A DNA stretch of 64,000 bases from Peribacillus folii. Its GTDB lineage: Bacteria > Bacillota > Bacilli > Bacillales > DSM-1321. The stretch covers positions 186,001 through 250,000 of the forward strand of contig NZ_JASJOM010000004.1 in the NCBI RefSeq assembly GCF_030271255.1, in the 5' to 3' direction. A program made the position numbers and the translations under genes. This document shows, piece after piece, positions 43,961 to 56,023 of this stretch (position 1 is the stretch's first letter; the number at the start of each line of letters is the position of its first letter). Below the pieces are notes generated by a model that did no database searches, was not told the DNA's origin, and was given only the letters and a program-made list of their open reading frames with translations.

Positions 43961-44809
43961 TTATTCTGGGAAATCGGCATGGACCGTTGTTTCTTTCCAT
44001 TCTTCGATACTTTTGAGCATATTGGACAACTTGTGAGTAGCTGCTTGATAAGCATCCTTGCCAAGAAGTAGGCGCAGCGGAGGCTTTGGAGCTTCAACAA
44101 CACTAACAACTGCCTTTGCAGCTTTAGCTGGATCACCAGGCTCTTGCCCTCCGTTCATCTGAATCCCTTGTAACATTTGTCCAACAATCGAGTCCTTCAT
44201 TTCGGGAATTTGAGTATCTGTCTTCAGCGAGGAACGTCCGCCCCAGTCGGTCCGGAAGCCACTTGGTTCTATTAAAGTAACATGAATATTAAATGGAATT
44301 AATTCATTGGACAAGCTCTCTGAAATTCCTTCTACCGCATATTTCGTTGCATGATAATAACCGAGTGTCGGGAAAGAGACCAAGCCTCCTATGGACGAGA
44401 AGTTAATGATGTGTCCAGACTTTTGGTTTCTCATATAAGGTAAAACAGCATTGGTCACATGCATAAGACCCCAAAAATTGATTTCGAACATTCTCCGTGT
44501 CTCTTCCTCAACGCTCTCTTCCACTGAACTGAAATATCCTATTCCGGCATTATTAATCAAAACATCAATGCGTCCAAATGTCCCGATAGCCTGATTGACG
44601 GCACGACCAATTTGATCTACATCGGTTACATCCAATGGTAAAGCCAATACGTTTCCTTCGTTGCCTGATGCGATATCAAGCACCTGTTCGACTTTCCGCC
44701 CTGTCACGACTACCTTATAGCCGGCATCGATTGCCTGTTTGGCAATTTGCCTGCCAAAACCTGTAGAGCATCCTGTAATAAACCACACTTTCTGTTGTTG
44801 TTGAGACAA
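43961..44809 (-). CDS. short-chain dehydrogenase/reductase
   Basis: SDR of 282 residues: TGCSTGFGRQIAKQAIDAGY cofactor motif with the basic residue after strand 2 (VTGRKVEQV) suggesting NADP(H), LINNAGIGYF, NFSSIGG and the catalytic YHATKYAVEG. Start is TTG 44809 with AAAGGAG eight bases upstream; the frame extension further up overlaps the promoter. It follows MerR by 66 bases but has its own MerR-type promoter. Substrate unknown. Confidence 0.85.
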   Translation of the reverse strand: MSQQQQKVWFITGCSTGFGRQIAKQAIDAGYKVVVTGRKVEQVLDIASGNEGNVLALPLDVTDVDQIGRAVNQAIGTFGRIDVLINNAGIGYFSSVEESVEEETRRMFEINFWGLMHVTNAVLPYMRNQKSGHIINFSSIGGLVSFPTLGYYHATKYAVEGISESLSNELIPFNIHVTLIEPSGFRTDWGGRSSLKTDTQIPEMKDSIVGQMLQGIQMNGGQEPGDPAKAAKAVVSVVEAPKPPLRLLLGKDAYQAATHKLSNMLKSIEEWKETTVHADFPE

Positions 44810-44840
44810 GTTAATCACTCCTTTAAGATTGGATAAGACC

Positions 44841-44871
44841 ACTATACAACTTAAAGGAAACTTTAAGTCAA
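44841..44871 (-). promoter_or_regulatory. MerR-type promoter with 19-bp spacer
   Basis: TTGACT (44866-44871), 19 bases, TATAGT (44841-44846). The spacer is filled by ACTTAAAG-TTTC-CTTTAAGT-type dyad (44849-44868, 8-bp arms). A long spacer with a central dyad is the mark of MerR activation. Confidence 0.8.
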
Positions 44872-44875
44872 ACCT

Positions 44876-45262
44876 TTAAATGAATGTATTTGCAGAAGAT
44901 TTTTTCTTATGCATCAAAACATCATAGATAGCTATTTTACGAATGACCTTCTCCAAGTGGTGTTGAGTCAATGCAAGTGACTTTTCCACTTTATGTTTAT
45001 GTTCGGAAAGAAACACCCTTCTCGCATCGACGGTATCATCGCCTTGTAAAACAAGGTTCGTATACGCTTTTATATCTTCAATCGTCATCCCTGTATCTTT
45101 TAATGCCTTAACGAATTCAATCCATTCAAGCAAGTTATCATCAAACTCTCTTCTGCCGCTAGTGTTCCTATTCACTTTAGGCAGGATCCCCTCTTGTTCA
45201 TAATAACGAAGGGTAGAGGCGGGCACTCCGGTAATTTTCACTACTTCATTGATTGTATACAT
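44876..45262 (-). CDS. MerR family transcriptional regulator
   Basis: A 128-residue regulator: N-terminal MYTINEVVKITGVPASTLRYYEQEGILP winged helix, then a dimerisation helix (KHKVEKSLALTQHHLEKVIRKI). No metal-binding cysteines, so an organic or redox signal is likely (YhdM/AdhR-like). Upstream it has its own copy of the dyad at 45284-45299 and AGGAGG before ATG. Activates the SDR gene by inference. Confidence 0.88.
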   Translation of the reverse strand: MYTINEVVKITGVPASTLRYYEQEGILPKVNRNTSGRREFDDNLLEWIEFVKALKDTGMTIEDIKAYTNLVLQGDDTVDARRVFLSEHKHKVEKSLALTQHHLEKVIRKIAIYDVLMHKKKSSANTFI

Positions 45263-45283
45263 GATTTAAAACCTCCTTACTAG

Positions 45284-45299
45284 TTAAAGTAAACTTTAA
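45284..45299. promoter_or_regulatory. second MerR dyad upstream of merR
   Basis: TTAAAGTAAACTTTAA differs by one base from the core of the SDR promoter dyad (TTAAAGGAAACTTTAA, 44851-44866). Confidence 0.7.
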
Positions 45300-45524
45300 T
45301 ATAATTATACCCTATTTTGAGTCAAGCGCTCCTGACATCCATCGTATTACCATATGTTTACCTTTTACTTAATTATTTTGTATTGACGCACCATTCAATT
45401 AGGGACCGTTTAGATAGATGGAAAAAGCCTAAAGGAGAAAATCCTCTGTTGCAGCTATAAGTTTGGGTTGGCCATTTTACTTACAAATCGGCACTTCATG
45501 ATCATGTAGAGGATATATGGGCCT

Positions 45525-48158
<2,634 letters not shown>

Positions 48159-48251
48159 CTACTGTATTTTAGCAGTAGCAAATGAGAATAAATAGTCTAT
48201 TTCTGCCATTTTCCATATGATATAATTATATTAGGAAGGGTAGAATTCATT

Positions 48252-48530
48252 TCACTGTAAACATTGGCACCCCCAAAAAGTTTGTGCCTCAGCTGCCTTC
48301 CTAAAGGCACGCACAGTAAACAGTCCACCTCCCAACCCAACCTTTACCTTAATGGTGCTCTTAATCATAAATTCATTATCCCCGTCTGCCTTGAAATGAA
48401 CTTTTGACAGTGATACGGCCACAGAAAGGAAAATGGTGCTTTGCCGTTCCTTCACTTGAAATGTTAATACCTCTTCCAAGTTTTGTCCCGAACACATTCC
48501 AAACGCACTCTCAAATTCACCTTTAACCAT
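48252..48530 (-). CDS. small protein, unknown function
   Basis: A 92-residue product not recognised. It reads MVKGEFESAFGMCSGQNLEE, then beta-prone segments (TIFLSVAVSLSKVHF, FMIKSTIKVKVGLGGGLFTV), and ends CQCLQ. No signal peptide or membrane helix. The ribosome site (AAGAAG) is weak, so it may be a decayed gene. It lies just upstream of rph on the same strand. Confidence 0.4.
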   Translation of the reverse strand: MVKGEFESAFGMCSGQNLEEVLTFQVKERQSTIFLSVAVSLSKVHFKADGDNEFMIKSTIKVKVGLGGGLFTVRAFRKAAEAQTFWGCQCLQ

Positions 48531-48620
48531 GATATCGCATTACTTCTTTAATACATTCAAGACTGACATGTAAATATCGTTCCAAGGTGACAATTTAATT
48601 GATCGAAATCACCTTGATAA

Positions 48621-48674
48621 GTAAAACAAAAGACCGAAAGACAGACCCACATGTGCTCGAGGTCTTTCTTTCGG
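48621..48674 (-). terminator. terminator of the MHS transporter gene
   Basis: CCGAAAGA-AGACC pairs with GGTCT-TCTTTCGG (two mismatched bases) and is followed by TCTTTTGTTTT on the minus strand. Confidence 0.75.
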
Positions 48675-48711
48675 GAAGTGAATCCATTGACTGGATGCTA
48701 TTCACTTATCT

Positions 48712-50112
48712 TTATTTTTCTCTTTCTTCCGTTTGCCACCATAGTGAATCTTTCGGATTTTCAACAGCTTCCTGAAAATCGGATTTAGATGCGACTGTTG
48801 GGTAAGATCCTTTCAGGGATTTGCCTGAAGTGCTTTTGAACAGGAATAAAATCACTAAAAATCCGATGATACTGACGGCGGTTAAATAAAAGCCAGGTGC
48901 CAGATTATTCCCTGTTTGATGAACGAGCCAGGTGCAAACCAATGGGGTAGTCCCGCCAAAAATTGAAACAGAGACATTAAAGGTCACTGATAATGTCCGA
49001 TACCGAATGTCCGTATAAAACATGGTCGGCAGCGAGCCAGGGATTGTGCCTTCATAGGTTGAAAGCAGCACACCCAGAATCAGGATACCTAACGAAATAA
49101 AGATCAAAGCATTCAAATTTATTAAATAAAAAGCAAGTGCAGATAAGAGTGTCAAGCCGCCTAAGCCGATCAATAAAACCGTCTTGTTTCCTATATTGTC
49201 ACTGAGCTTTCCGAACATTAAAGTTAGCGGCACCATGATTACCATAATAACCGTTATGAGTACAGTTCCTACGGTACTGGATAATCCTATGATCGTATCT
49301 AAATAAGAAGGCATGTATGATAATAGCATATAGCTTGTAATATTAAAGAAGGCAACTGCTACAAAGCATACAAGAATATCTCTTTTGTGATTTTTCAGAA
49401 TGGATAGGAAGCCTTCCTCTTGGACTTCATCACCAGAAAGCTCATTTTCGAAAATCGGTGATTCTTCCAGACTTTTTCTTAAGTACAACCCAACAAGCCC
49501 TAGAGGCAAGCCTAGCAGAAACGGAATTCTCCATCCCCATGAGGCCATCTGTTGATCAGATAGAACGATAAAGAGTGCACTGGCAAGCAGTGAAGCCAAT
49601 ATATATCCAGTGAGTGTACCAATTTCCAACCCACTACCAAGCATAATACGTTTGTTGTCTGGAGATGATTCAGCAATATAAACCATTGCACCAGCGTATT
49701 CCCCGCCAGTTGAAAAGCCTTGAATAATTCTAGCTATCAATAAAAGAATAGGTGCCCATATGCCAATTTGATCATATGTAGGTAAAAGCCCGATCAATAA
49801 AGTTGAAAAAGCCATCAAAATGATCGTGGTCGTCAAAACGACTTTCCTTCCTAATTTATCACCGATTTTACCAAAAATAATGCCGCCTATCGGGCGCATT
49901 AAAAAGGCAATTGCAAAGGTTGCAAAGGTGAACACTAACTTTAACTCATCATTTTTGACAGCACTAAAAAAATTTTCACTAATGATAACAGCCAAATAGG
50001 AATATAAACCAAAATCAAACCATTCCATGGCGTTTCCCACACCTGTAGCAAACACACTTTTCTTCGCCGTTTGAATATTGACAACATTGATTTTTTTCTT
50101 GTTAAACTTCAT
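48712..50112 (-). CDS. MHS family MFS transporter (ProP-like)
   Basis: The 466-residue, 12-helix proton symporter has the MHS signatures [56 protein letters not shown] and [14 protein letters not shown]. Relatives carry glycine betaine/proline, citrate, shikimate or dicarboxylates; ProP-like osmolyte uptake is the commonest, but no ProP coiled-coil C-terminus is seen. Start ATG has GGAGGTGA about ten bases upstream. Single gene with terminator. Confidence 0.83.
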   Translation of the reverse strand: MKFNKKKINVVNIQTAKKSVFATGVGNAMEWFDFGLYSYLAVIISENFFSAVKNDELKLVFTFATFAIAFLMRPIGGIIFGKIGDKLGRKVVLTTTIILMAFSTLLIGLLPTYDQIGIWAPILLLIARIIQGFSTGGEYAGAMVYIAESSPDNKRIMLGSGLEIGTLTGYILASLLASALFIVLSDQQMASWGWRIPFLLGLPLGLVGLYLRKSLEESPIFENELSGDEVQEEGFLSILKNHKRDILVCFVAVAFFNITSYMLLSYMPSYLDTIIGLSSTVGTVLITVIMVIMVPLTLMFGKLSDNIGNKTVLLIGLGGLTLLSALAFYLINLNALIFISLGILILGVLLSTYEGTIPGSLPTMFYTDIRYRTLSVTFNVSVSIFGGTTPLVCTWLVHQTGNNLAPGFYLTAVSIIGFLVILFLFKSTSGKSLKGSYPTVASKSDFQEAVENPKDSLWWQTEEREK

Positions 50113-50641
50113 TTATTCATGTCACCTCCACGGGATGCGATTAGGCAAGAACGAAATGGGGACAAACTAGAGCACATAGCAGATATCGGGCAGTCTCCCC
50201 AACTTCACCAAAAAATCAGGGAAGCTTTTGGATATTAAATATTTTGCTGCTAAAACAAATAATGTATTCATTTTTTTGCTTACGGCCCTGCCTTAGGGTG
50301 GTAGGTCCCCCTGCTCGATGTTGGTGATTCAACCGAGGAAATCATCGGTGGGGACGCAGATGCAATTGTATTTTGAGAATCTATCTGTTTAGTTACCGTC
50401 CCCATTTTTAAGCGCATGTTACTTTGTCTCAACTTTTATTTCCGCAATATTTCAGACAGTTTTCAAACTTTAAAGAAGAGCTGGCAGTTCAAAAATACAG
50501 GTATGAAGGGAATATATTAAGTATATCGGAGGCAAGCAATGAAGAGAGTAGGTTGCAATGGAACCCGTAAAAAGCACATGAATTATGTAGAAGTGATGTA
50601 ACCAAACCGTATTCTTTACAGGTTCGGGAGGTTTTTCTGGA
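50113..50641. repeat. gene-free stretch with TGGGGAC inverted repeats
   Basis: TGGGGAC at 50157, TGGGGACG at 50349 and CGTCCCCA at 50397; the last two form an 8-bp inverted pair 40 bases apart, and AAATGGGGAC/GTCCCCATTT forms a 10-bp pair 240 bases apart. This resembles the REP-type repeats linked to IS200-like transposases in Bacilli, but no transposase is present. No gene supported. Confidence 0.35.
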
Positions 50642-51891
50642 CTAATCTTTAGCATGAATTTCATTATCCACTGGTACTTGCACTTTTCCTTCTTCCTCAT
50701 TGCCATTGTCTCTCTTTGATGAATATATAATGAACGCAATGATAATAGCCAGTGTGATAATAAAGTATACGGATATGGCCCATAAGGCTGTACCGAGTCC
50801 GGCTTGCAACCTGCCATTATAATAAAGCAGCGCCCTCATGCCATCTACCATATATTTCGTAGGCAGGATATAACTGAATATTCGATGGACAAGTGGCAGG
50901 GTTGATAAAGGAATCGGTCCGCCGCTTGAAAAAATGCCCATGATATTTATTGGGAACATCACTAGCATCCCCCATCCACCAAAGATTAAGGAAAGCGATT
51001 TGAACAAGGAAATCATGGTTAGGCAGCAAAAAAAGGAAAACGGGTAAATCAACCAAATGCTGGACGTATGTGAACTCCCAAAGAAGCCAAAAACACCTAT
51101 TTGAGAGACAGAGGAAACACCAAAGGCCAAAATGATGCTACAAATCATTTCTGCTTTAAGGATTGTTGTATAACTCAAAGATGTACCTTTATTTTCAAGA
51201 TCGTCTTTTGCTTTCAACTTAGATATCCACGGATCATATTGGCTCCCATCATTCCCGTTATGGAAGCGATGATGACCATAACGAATGGCGTCATTCCTTT
51301 ATTCAGATGATCCGGAAGTCCAAGTACATTTTCCGTCGTAATTTGTATAGGATCATCCATCAGGGATGCATTGTCTGGGGACAATAACTGCCCATCTTGC
51401 TTCAGCCTTAATTTAATATCATCGCTGACCACCTTGGTAGTGGTAGCCGCAGCCAGTTGCAGGACACTGTTTGCCATCATGGATGAAGATTGGCCAACCC
51501 CCTCATTTAATAAAATTTTTAATGCAGCTGGTTTTTCCTTTTCTTTACCTGTTTGAAGTGAATTTTGCACCTCGGAAATTTGTTTTGAAAAATTTGCAGG
51601 AATGATCAGGGCACCATGCGCCTGATTGTTTTTTAATTGCTCCCATGCCTTTTTCTCACTATCGGCGGTATTCCATCTAAGGGCGTTTCCATTTTGCTTT
51701 TCTTTAAGTTTTGATAATAAAGAGTCTCCAACAGTACCCTGGTCTTCGTTCACAATAATCAAGGGAACATTTGGAGCAATTTTATTTACACCGCTAAAGA
51801 CAGGCAAGTAAACACTTATCATAATTAACATGAGTAATGTAATTAGCCATACTGGAAACCAAGCCGATCTTAGCTTGAATAATTGTTTCAC
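50642..51891 (-). pseudogene. YhgE/Pip-like (DUF3533) membrane protein split by a frameshift
   Basis: The N-terminal frame (51891 to 51214) gives one membrane helix, then an extracytoplasmic domain (VPLIIVNEDQGTVGDSLLSK, ALIIPANFSK) and a helix ending MGANMIRGYLS. The C-terminal frame (51217 to 50642) continues directly with KAKDDLENKGTSLSYTTILK, five helices including FGGWGMLVMFPINIMGIF, and a charged tail. Together they make one roughly 415-residue protein of the YhgE/Pip/DUF3533 type. The two frames overlap at TTGA, so the split is either a frameshift mutation or, less likely, coupled translation of two polypeptides. GTG 51891 has GAGGTG upstream. Confidence 0.7.
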
Positions 51892-52049
51892 AATTCTCTT
51901 CACCTCACACAGGAATAGCTGCCCCTATTTAGCTATGTCCGATAATGAATGCATTTATGATAAGGGGCAAATCGTTTTTTGCTATTTATAACAATCCAGT
52001 TAATGATTTTCCCCAATATAAAACGGCATCCAGAATCTACTATTGCAAC

Positions 52050-52080
52050 AAAAAAAGGCAACCAAATTGGCCGCCTTTTT
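52050..52080 (-). terminator. terminator of the beta-helix gene
   Basis: GGCGGCCAA pairs with TTGGTTGCC (G-U pairs) and is followed by TTTTTTTG on the minus strand. Confidence 0.8.
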
Positions 52081-52105
52081 CTATGTTTGGTTTAACTTGC
52101 GAAAG

Positions 52106-53503
52106 TCAGTCCACTATCGTTTTTGCAGGTGAATCCGTTCTTAGTCTAAAATCAGCTTGGTTTGGATCTTGATACTCTGGATTTAAATAACTAGATTTCC
52201 TGTCACTTTTTGAGGCTTTTTTGAAATTCAAAAAAGAGGTATATTCTTCTTCCTTCCAGACCCATATCGCATTTTTTCCTTTTTCTTTATGAAAGACATT
52301 CTTCATTAGTTCATTTTCTTTATTTGTGGAAAAATAGTTAGCAATGAATATCCGGGATGGTCCGGCCGTCAAAATGTTTTTTTCTATCACGTTGTTCCTT
52401 ATATTATGCTGCAATAAAAGCTGGCCGCCATCGATCCCCTTTGTATCATTGCGATACATGATGTTTTGGGAAATAAGGGAATTTTTAGTCCCGCCCCGCT
52501 TTTCATCATACCCACCAATTGATATTCCCGTGAAAAAGTTACCATAAATAATATTGTTTGTCAGGTTAATATTTTCAGCATATTTTTTAGGATGCTCTGA
52601 TGTTGCTTCTATACCGATGTCGCTTTGATATACGGTATTTTTTTCAATGGTTATATTTTTTCCGCCATCCACATAAATTCCTGCGGCGGAATACTCTTCG
52701 CCATAAGCTGGATTGCCAAAAGAGGATATTTCATAAACCCGGTTATTTTTCACAACCCCATTACGTACAAAGTCAGCATTTTTATCATTGGAAGTCCCTT
52801 CATAGCCAATCAAATCAATACCGATATTGTCATTCCTGCGGACCAAATTGTTTTCCACCATAAAGCCGTCAATATTTCCATTAAGAACAATAGATTCACT
52901 GGAACCAAGCTTTAATTCCTCCACCGTATTGTTCAAGATATTCATATCCTTCATTTTACCTGTTCCGTATATGGCGATCCCATGACCATTTCCATCACCC
53001 GCTAGTGTTTTTATCCTGTGCACATGGTTATGATCCAATGTAATATGACTGCTGGATCCTGTTACATAAATCCCCATGACTGTTTCATCCGATAAATCGG
53101 TCGTTAAATCCTGTATCATCAACCCACTTATGGTAAGATAATTTTTGTTGTTAATCGTGATTAAGGATGTATCGCCTTCACCATCCTTCATGTTTTTCCC
53201 GCTAAGGATTGCTTTCTCCTTTTTGTAAGCTTTAAAAATGATTGGCTTTCGCTTCGTTCCGCTATATCTTACGACCAGCTTTTCATTGTAAGTGCCTTCT
53301 CGTATGTAGACAGTCGTACCTGCTTCCGCTTCAGAAGCGGCCTTTTTTAATGTGCGAAATGGCTTTGATTTTGTGCCAGCACTTTGATCATCTCCATTGA
53401 CAGCAACATAGATGGCCTTATCCTTCTTGGCAATCGTATGATTTAAGACCAATCCCATCAGAATAACAGCTGCAGCCAAGACAATTAACATCATTTTTTT
53501 CAT
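52106..53503 (-). CDS. secreted right-handed parallel beta-helix protein
   Basis: About 465 residues. An N-terminal signal or anchor (MMLIVLAAAVILMGLVLNH) is followed by DUF1565-like YVAVNGDDQSAGTKSKPFRTLKKA and YIREGTYNEKL, then many turns rich in N-N/I-I steps (ITLDHNHVHRI, MNILNNTVEEL, FMVENNLVRRN, ITIEKNTVYQS, INLTNNIIYGN), the mark of pectate-lyase-like helices (PL9/Pel9A type). It may cleave a polysaccharide outside the cell; catalytic Lys cannot be assigned by eye. ATG 53503 has GAGGAA upstream. Confidence 0.78.
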   Translation of the reverse strand: MKKMMLIVLAAAVILMGLVLNHTIAKKDKAIYVAVNGDDQSAGTKSKPFRTLKKAASEAEAGTTVYIREGTYNEKLVVRYSGTKRKPIIFKAYKKEKAILSGKNMKDGEGDTSLITINNKNYLTISGLMIQDLTTDLSDETVMGIYVTGSSSHITLDHNHVHRIKTLAGDGNGHGIAIYGTGKMKDMNILNNTVEELKLGSSESIVLNGNIDGFMVENNLVRRNDNIGIDLIGYEGTSNDKNADFVRNGVVKNNRVYEISSFGNPAYGEEYSAAGIYVDGGKNITIEKNTVYQSDIGIEATSEHPKKYAENINLTNNIIYGNFFTGISIGGYDEKRGGTKNSLISQNIMYRNDTKGIDGGQLLLQHNIRNNVIEKNILTAGPSRIFIANYFSTNKENELMKNVFHKEKGKNAIWVWKEEEYTSFLNFKKASKSDRKSSYLNPEYQDPNQADFRLRTDSPAKTIVD

Positions 53504-53673
53504 TTGATCATTCCTCATCCATCAATTCATACTTACATAATATTGACTCGAAATTAGCGAATTGGCAATCTTTTTATCATTTAGGAAAGATTCCTTCAAG
53601 CGAACGACCAGCAACGTAATCCATTGGACATATACTTGTACGTTTCATTAACGTCTTGTTGCACCTAAACGGA

Positions 53674-53706
53674 AACAAAAAAACGCGCCAAATTATATGG
53701 GGCGTT
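53674..53706 (-). terminator. terminator of the 53.7-54.0 kb remnant
   Basis: AACGCCCC and GGCGCGTT stem with one mismatch, then TTTTTTTG on the minus strand. Confidence 0.7.
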
Positions 53707-53729
53707 TCCTTTTCATGTTTATCTTCCGG

Positions 53730-54047
53730 TTAAATCTTAAGCAGTTTTTTAATTTTGTTTAGTCCAGACCTTAAAGCCTTAACTTCTTTTGATTGGTCAA
53801 TCCCCATACTAATGGATTTTTGAACAATAAAAATATAATGACCACGCAACAGAGCTATAAAAAATGGAAAGTATGATATCCACAATTTTGCTCTCCCAAT
53901 GAAATACATGATTTTGCTGTATCTGGTAACTAGAATGAATGGTAAAGATTTATTCTCGTTTCCTGCACCCCGTTCATTAATTAACGAGATCGTCCTCTCG
54001 AATCGTAAATCAAGCCTCGTGTGAAAGGCCCTTCCCTCCCCTTGTCT
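53730..54047 (-). pseudogene. C-terminal coding remnant overlapping the ABM gene end
   Basis: The frame is open from a TAA at about 54050 to TAA 53732 and reads protein-like: SLINERGAGNENKSLPFILV, then YFIGRAKLWISYFPFFIALL and SMGIDQSKEVKALRSGLNKI. It has no start codon before an internal ATG (53909) and no ribosome site, but keeps its terminator. Family not recognised. Probably the 3' end of a deleted gene joined to the ABM gene. Confidence 0.4.
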
Positions 54048-54327
54048 TTAAGGTGCTGATTCTCTCCATTCCAGTAATGATTGGCTTTGCACGCTTTATT
54101 AAGATTTGTGTTGCTTCAAGCGCCAAAGAAGCTTGATGGGCAGTTTCATTACTCCACACCTCATAAACATAAACAGTATTTGGTTCGGTTTCAGAAATAT
54201 TCACAAGATATATCTCGCACTCATATACATTCTCCATGGATTCTGCTGCTTCCAACAAGATATCTACCATTGTGTCGCGTTTGCCCTCTTGTACACTGAA
54301 CTTGCCAAACAAACTGAATTTAATCAT
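54010..54327 (-). CDS. antibiotic biosynthesis monooxygenase (ABM) domain protein
   Basis: A 105-residue ferredoxin-like dimer type: MIKFSLFGKFSVQEGKRDTM, then YECEIYLVNISETEPNTVYVYEVW and ETAHQASLALEATQILIKRA, as in YgiN-like quinol monooxygenases. ATG 54327 is favoured (GGAGGACACT upstream) over one four codons before. Acts without cofactor on quinols or similar aromatics in relatives. Single gene. Confidence 0.82.
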   Translation of the reverse strand: MIKFSLFGKFSVQEGKRDTMVDILLEAAESMENVYECEIYLVNISETEPNTVYVYEVWSNETAHQASLALEATQILIKRAKPIITGMERISTLKTRGGKGLSHEA

Positions 54328-54508
54328 AGTGTCCTCCATATATATGTCATCTGTTCATTATTTCTACAGCCACACATGATTATCCTACTATTTCCATAAT
54401 CTACGTCAATATACGTTTCATCCGCTAGCCTGCTTCTCTATCGGTATCAGAGAAACGTGCACCCTTTCGATTCAATACGACTTCCCTTCATAAGTATATG
54501 TAACTGTT

Positions 54509-55120
54509 TTATTTCTCCTCAATTTTCATTTTAAGCAAAAAGACAATTTTATCATCACATATCATCTTCTTCACTTCATTATCATCCTGCAAATTGTATG
54601 TCCTCATCGAGTTTCCATTGGATTCTCTGTAAGCACCCAATAAATAGGTTTCGCCTAATTTTATTTCCTTTTTATCTTCCCCTACAGCATAATCCCATCC
54701 AGAAATAACATGATCAGAATGGATTTTGTCTATATTTTGTGGTGTTGAGGTGACATTGGGTGCGTAAAGAAAACCTAAACGAGTATCACCAGTGTTAATC
54801 ATTCCAAAGCCTACATTTCCTTCCTCCACTTTGTTGGGGCTGTTTCCATAGGATAGTTCAGCTATCGGTTGAGGCTCCTTCTTCCCATCTTTGTAACGTT
54901 CCATCCACACATTTACCCACATCTTATCTGCTTCATTTAATTTGAAATCAAAATCATACAGTTCCCCTATATTTAATTTTTTAAAAGTATTCGTATGCTC
55001 GGAATCGGAATTAACTGAAATTGTAGCTATGCTGTCTTTGTTACCATTATTAGTGCAGCCAGTAAAGATCAGCAAGGTTGAAATCAATATAAAGCATAAA
55101 ATGGAATGGTTAGTTTTCAA
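54509..55120 (-). CDS. lipoprotein, unknown function
   Basis: A 203-residue protein with lipobox: LKTNHSILCFILISTLLIFTGC, so Cys at about 22 becomes the lipidated N-terminus on the outer face of the membrane. The mature part is beta-rich (WVNVWMERYKDGKKEPQPIA, ISGWDYAVGEDKKEIKLGET) with no recognised domain. TTG 55120 is used because GGGAGGG lies upstream; the longer frame to 55201 adds residues with no signal function. Single gene. Confidence 0.7.
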   Translation of the reverse strand: MKTNHSILCFILISTLLIFTGCTNNGNKDSIATISVNSDSEHTNTFKKLNIGELYDFDFKLNEADKMWVNVWMERYKDGKKEPQPIAELSYGNSPNKVEEGNVGFGMINTGDTRLGFLYAPNVTSTPQNIDKIHSDHVISGWDYAVGEDKKEIKLGETYLLGAYRESNGNSMRTYNLQDDNEVKKMICDDKIVFLLKMKIEEK

Positions 55121-55242
55121 AAGATCCCTCCCGTCATTTTGTATCGATTTTTCTTCATCCTCATACATTCTACCAAATTCACCCATGGTTTTGTTGAACA
55201 CTCCTGCCCCTTTGGCCCCCCATCCTCCCCTCTATAAAGATA

Positions 55243-55272
55243 AATAAAAAAAGCTTGGAATTATCCAAGCTT
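55243..55272 (-). terminator. orphan terminator upstream of the lipoprotein gene
   Basis: AAGCTTGG and CCAAGCTT 8-bp stem, then TTTTTTTATT on the minus strand. No intact minus-strand gene ends just before it. Confidence 0.75.
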
Positions 55273-55321
55273 TCAATCTGTAGACCAACTCGATCGAATT
55301 TGAGATGGTCCATTTTTTTTC

Positions 55322-55510
55322 TATGGCGTGTACAAGGTGAACGCCGATTATAAAGCATTACTCTCTTGTTGCAGATGTAAATACTATCCGTTCGTCATTT
55401 ATGATAATCGATTTATTAAAGGACGTTCCCTATTTGGAAGGCGGGAGGATCACCGCCATACCTCGGGCTCTCCATACAAATACAACATCATGGTCGGAGG
55501 CATTTTTTAA
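55322..55510 (+). pseudogene. possible ComK-like remnant
   Basis: The frame reads YGVYKVNADYKALLS, YPFVIYDNRFIKG, then FGRREDHRHTSGSPYKYNIMVGG. The order VNxxxKALL, Y-x-VIY-D/E, GRRE-HHTG-x-x-YK-PI resembles the N-terminal half of ComK competence factors with an internal deletion. No start or ribosome site. Weak similarity; it might also be chance. Confidence 0.3.
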
Positions 55511-55596
55511 AAAATCGAAGCCAATACCGCCCGAAAAAAAATCTGGAATATGTTAAAATTTTACTGATGTGAGTTTATGAACGGTGTCTGGAATTA

Positions 55597-55638
55597 AAAA
55601 ATGCAGGGGCTATGTGATTCTTGAAGCCCCTGCATTTT
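55597..55638 (-). terminator. terminator of the yhaQ-yhaP operon
   Basis: A 14-bp stem AAAATGCAGGGGCT with AGCCCCTGCATTTT around a 13-base loop, 29 bases after the last stop codon; T-run on the minus strand. Confidence 0.9.
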
Positions 55639-55666
55639 AGTTTCAGTTCATTCCCATAAACGTTGA

Positions 55667-56023
55667 TCACGTTTCGTGCGAGCTATCATGATCACTTTTC
55701 TTTTTTACCAAAAGCAGAAGGATTGCAACGATGAACGCTACGACGCTATATACCCAAGTGAACATGAAAGCAAGGCCCAATCCGATATTGGCATCCGCGT
55801 AATTGCTATACAAATCGTCTATGACAAAATAGAGAAGCGGTCCGCCTCCGATGATGAGTAAGATTACCAGGAGGATATTCCTTTTGGACTTTCCGATTGA
55901 TACATACATGATGATGAAGGATAACAAAAGGAAGGCTTCTGTTGCAATCGTCAATGGTATCAGGTTGCTCAAATCGTTTTCACTCCCAATCATGGTTGTT
56001 GAAACTCGAGGCTTGCCGTTCAT
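55667..56023 (-). CDS. small three-helix membrane protein coupled to yhaP
   Basis: Its ATG overlaps the yhaP stop (ATGA), so it is translationally coupled; the long frame upstream is a shadow of yhaP. The 118 residues start MNGKPRVSTTMIGSENDL and have three hydrophobic segments (LTIATEAFLLLSFIIMYVSI, ILLVILLIIGGGPLLYFV, LAFMFTWVYSVVAFIVAILLLL) with a charged tail. No family recognised; may be an accessory subunit of the YhaQP exporter. Confidence 0.65.
   Translation of the reverse strand: MNGKPRVSTTMIGSENDLSNLIPLTIATEAFLLLSFIIMYVSIGKSKRNILLVILLIIGGGPLLYFVIDDLYSNYADANIGLGLAFMFTWVYSVVAFIVAILLLLVKKKSDHDSSHET

Noticed and set aside
50470..50817. Minus-strand ORF of 115 codons
   Set aside because: Overlaps the YhgE C-terminal part in another frame and has no protein features.
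52600..52915. Plus-strand ORFs inside the beta-helix gene
   Set aside because: Antisense shadows of the repeat-rich beta-helix sequence.
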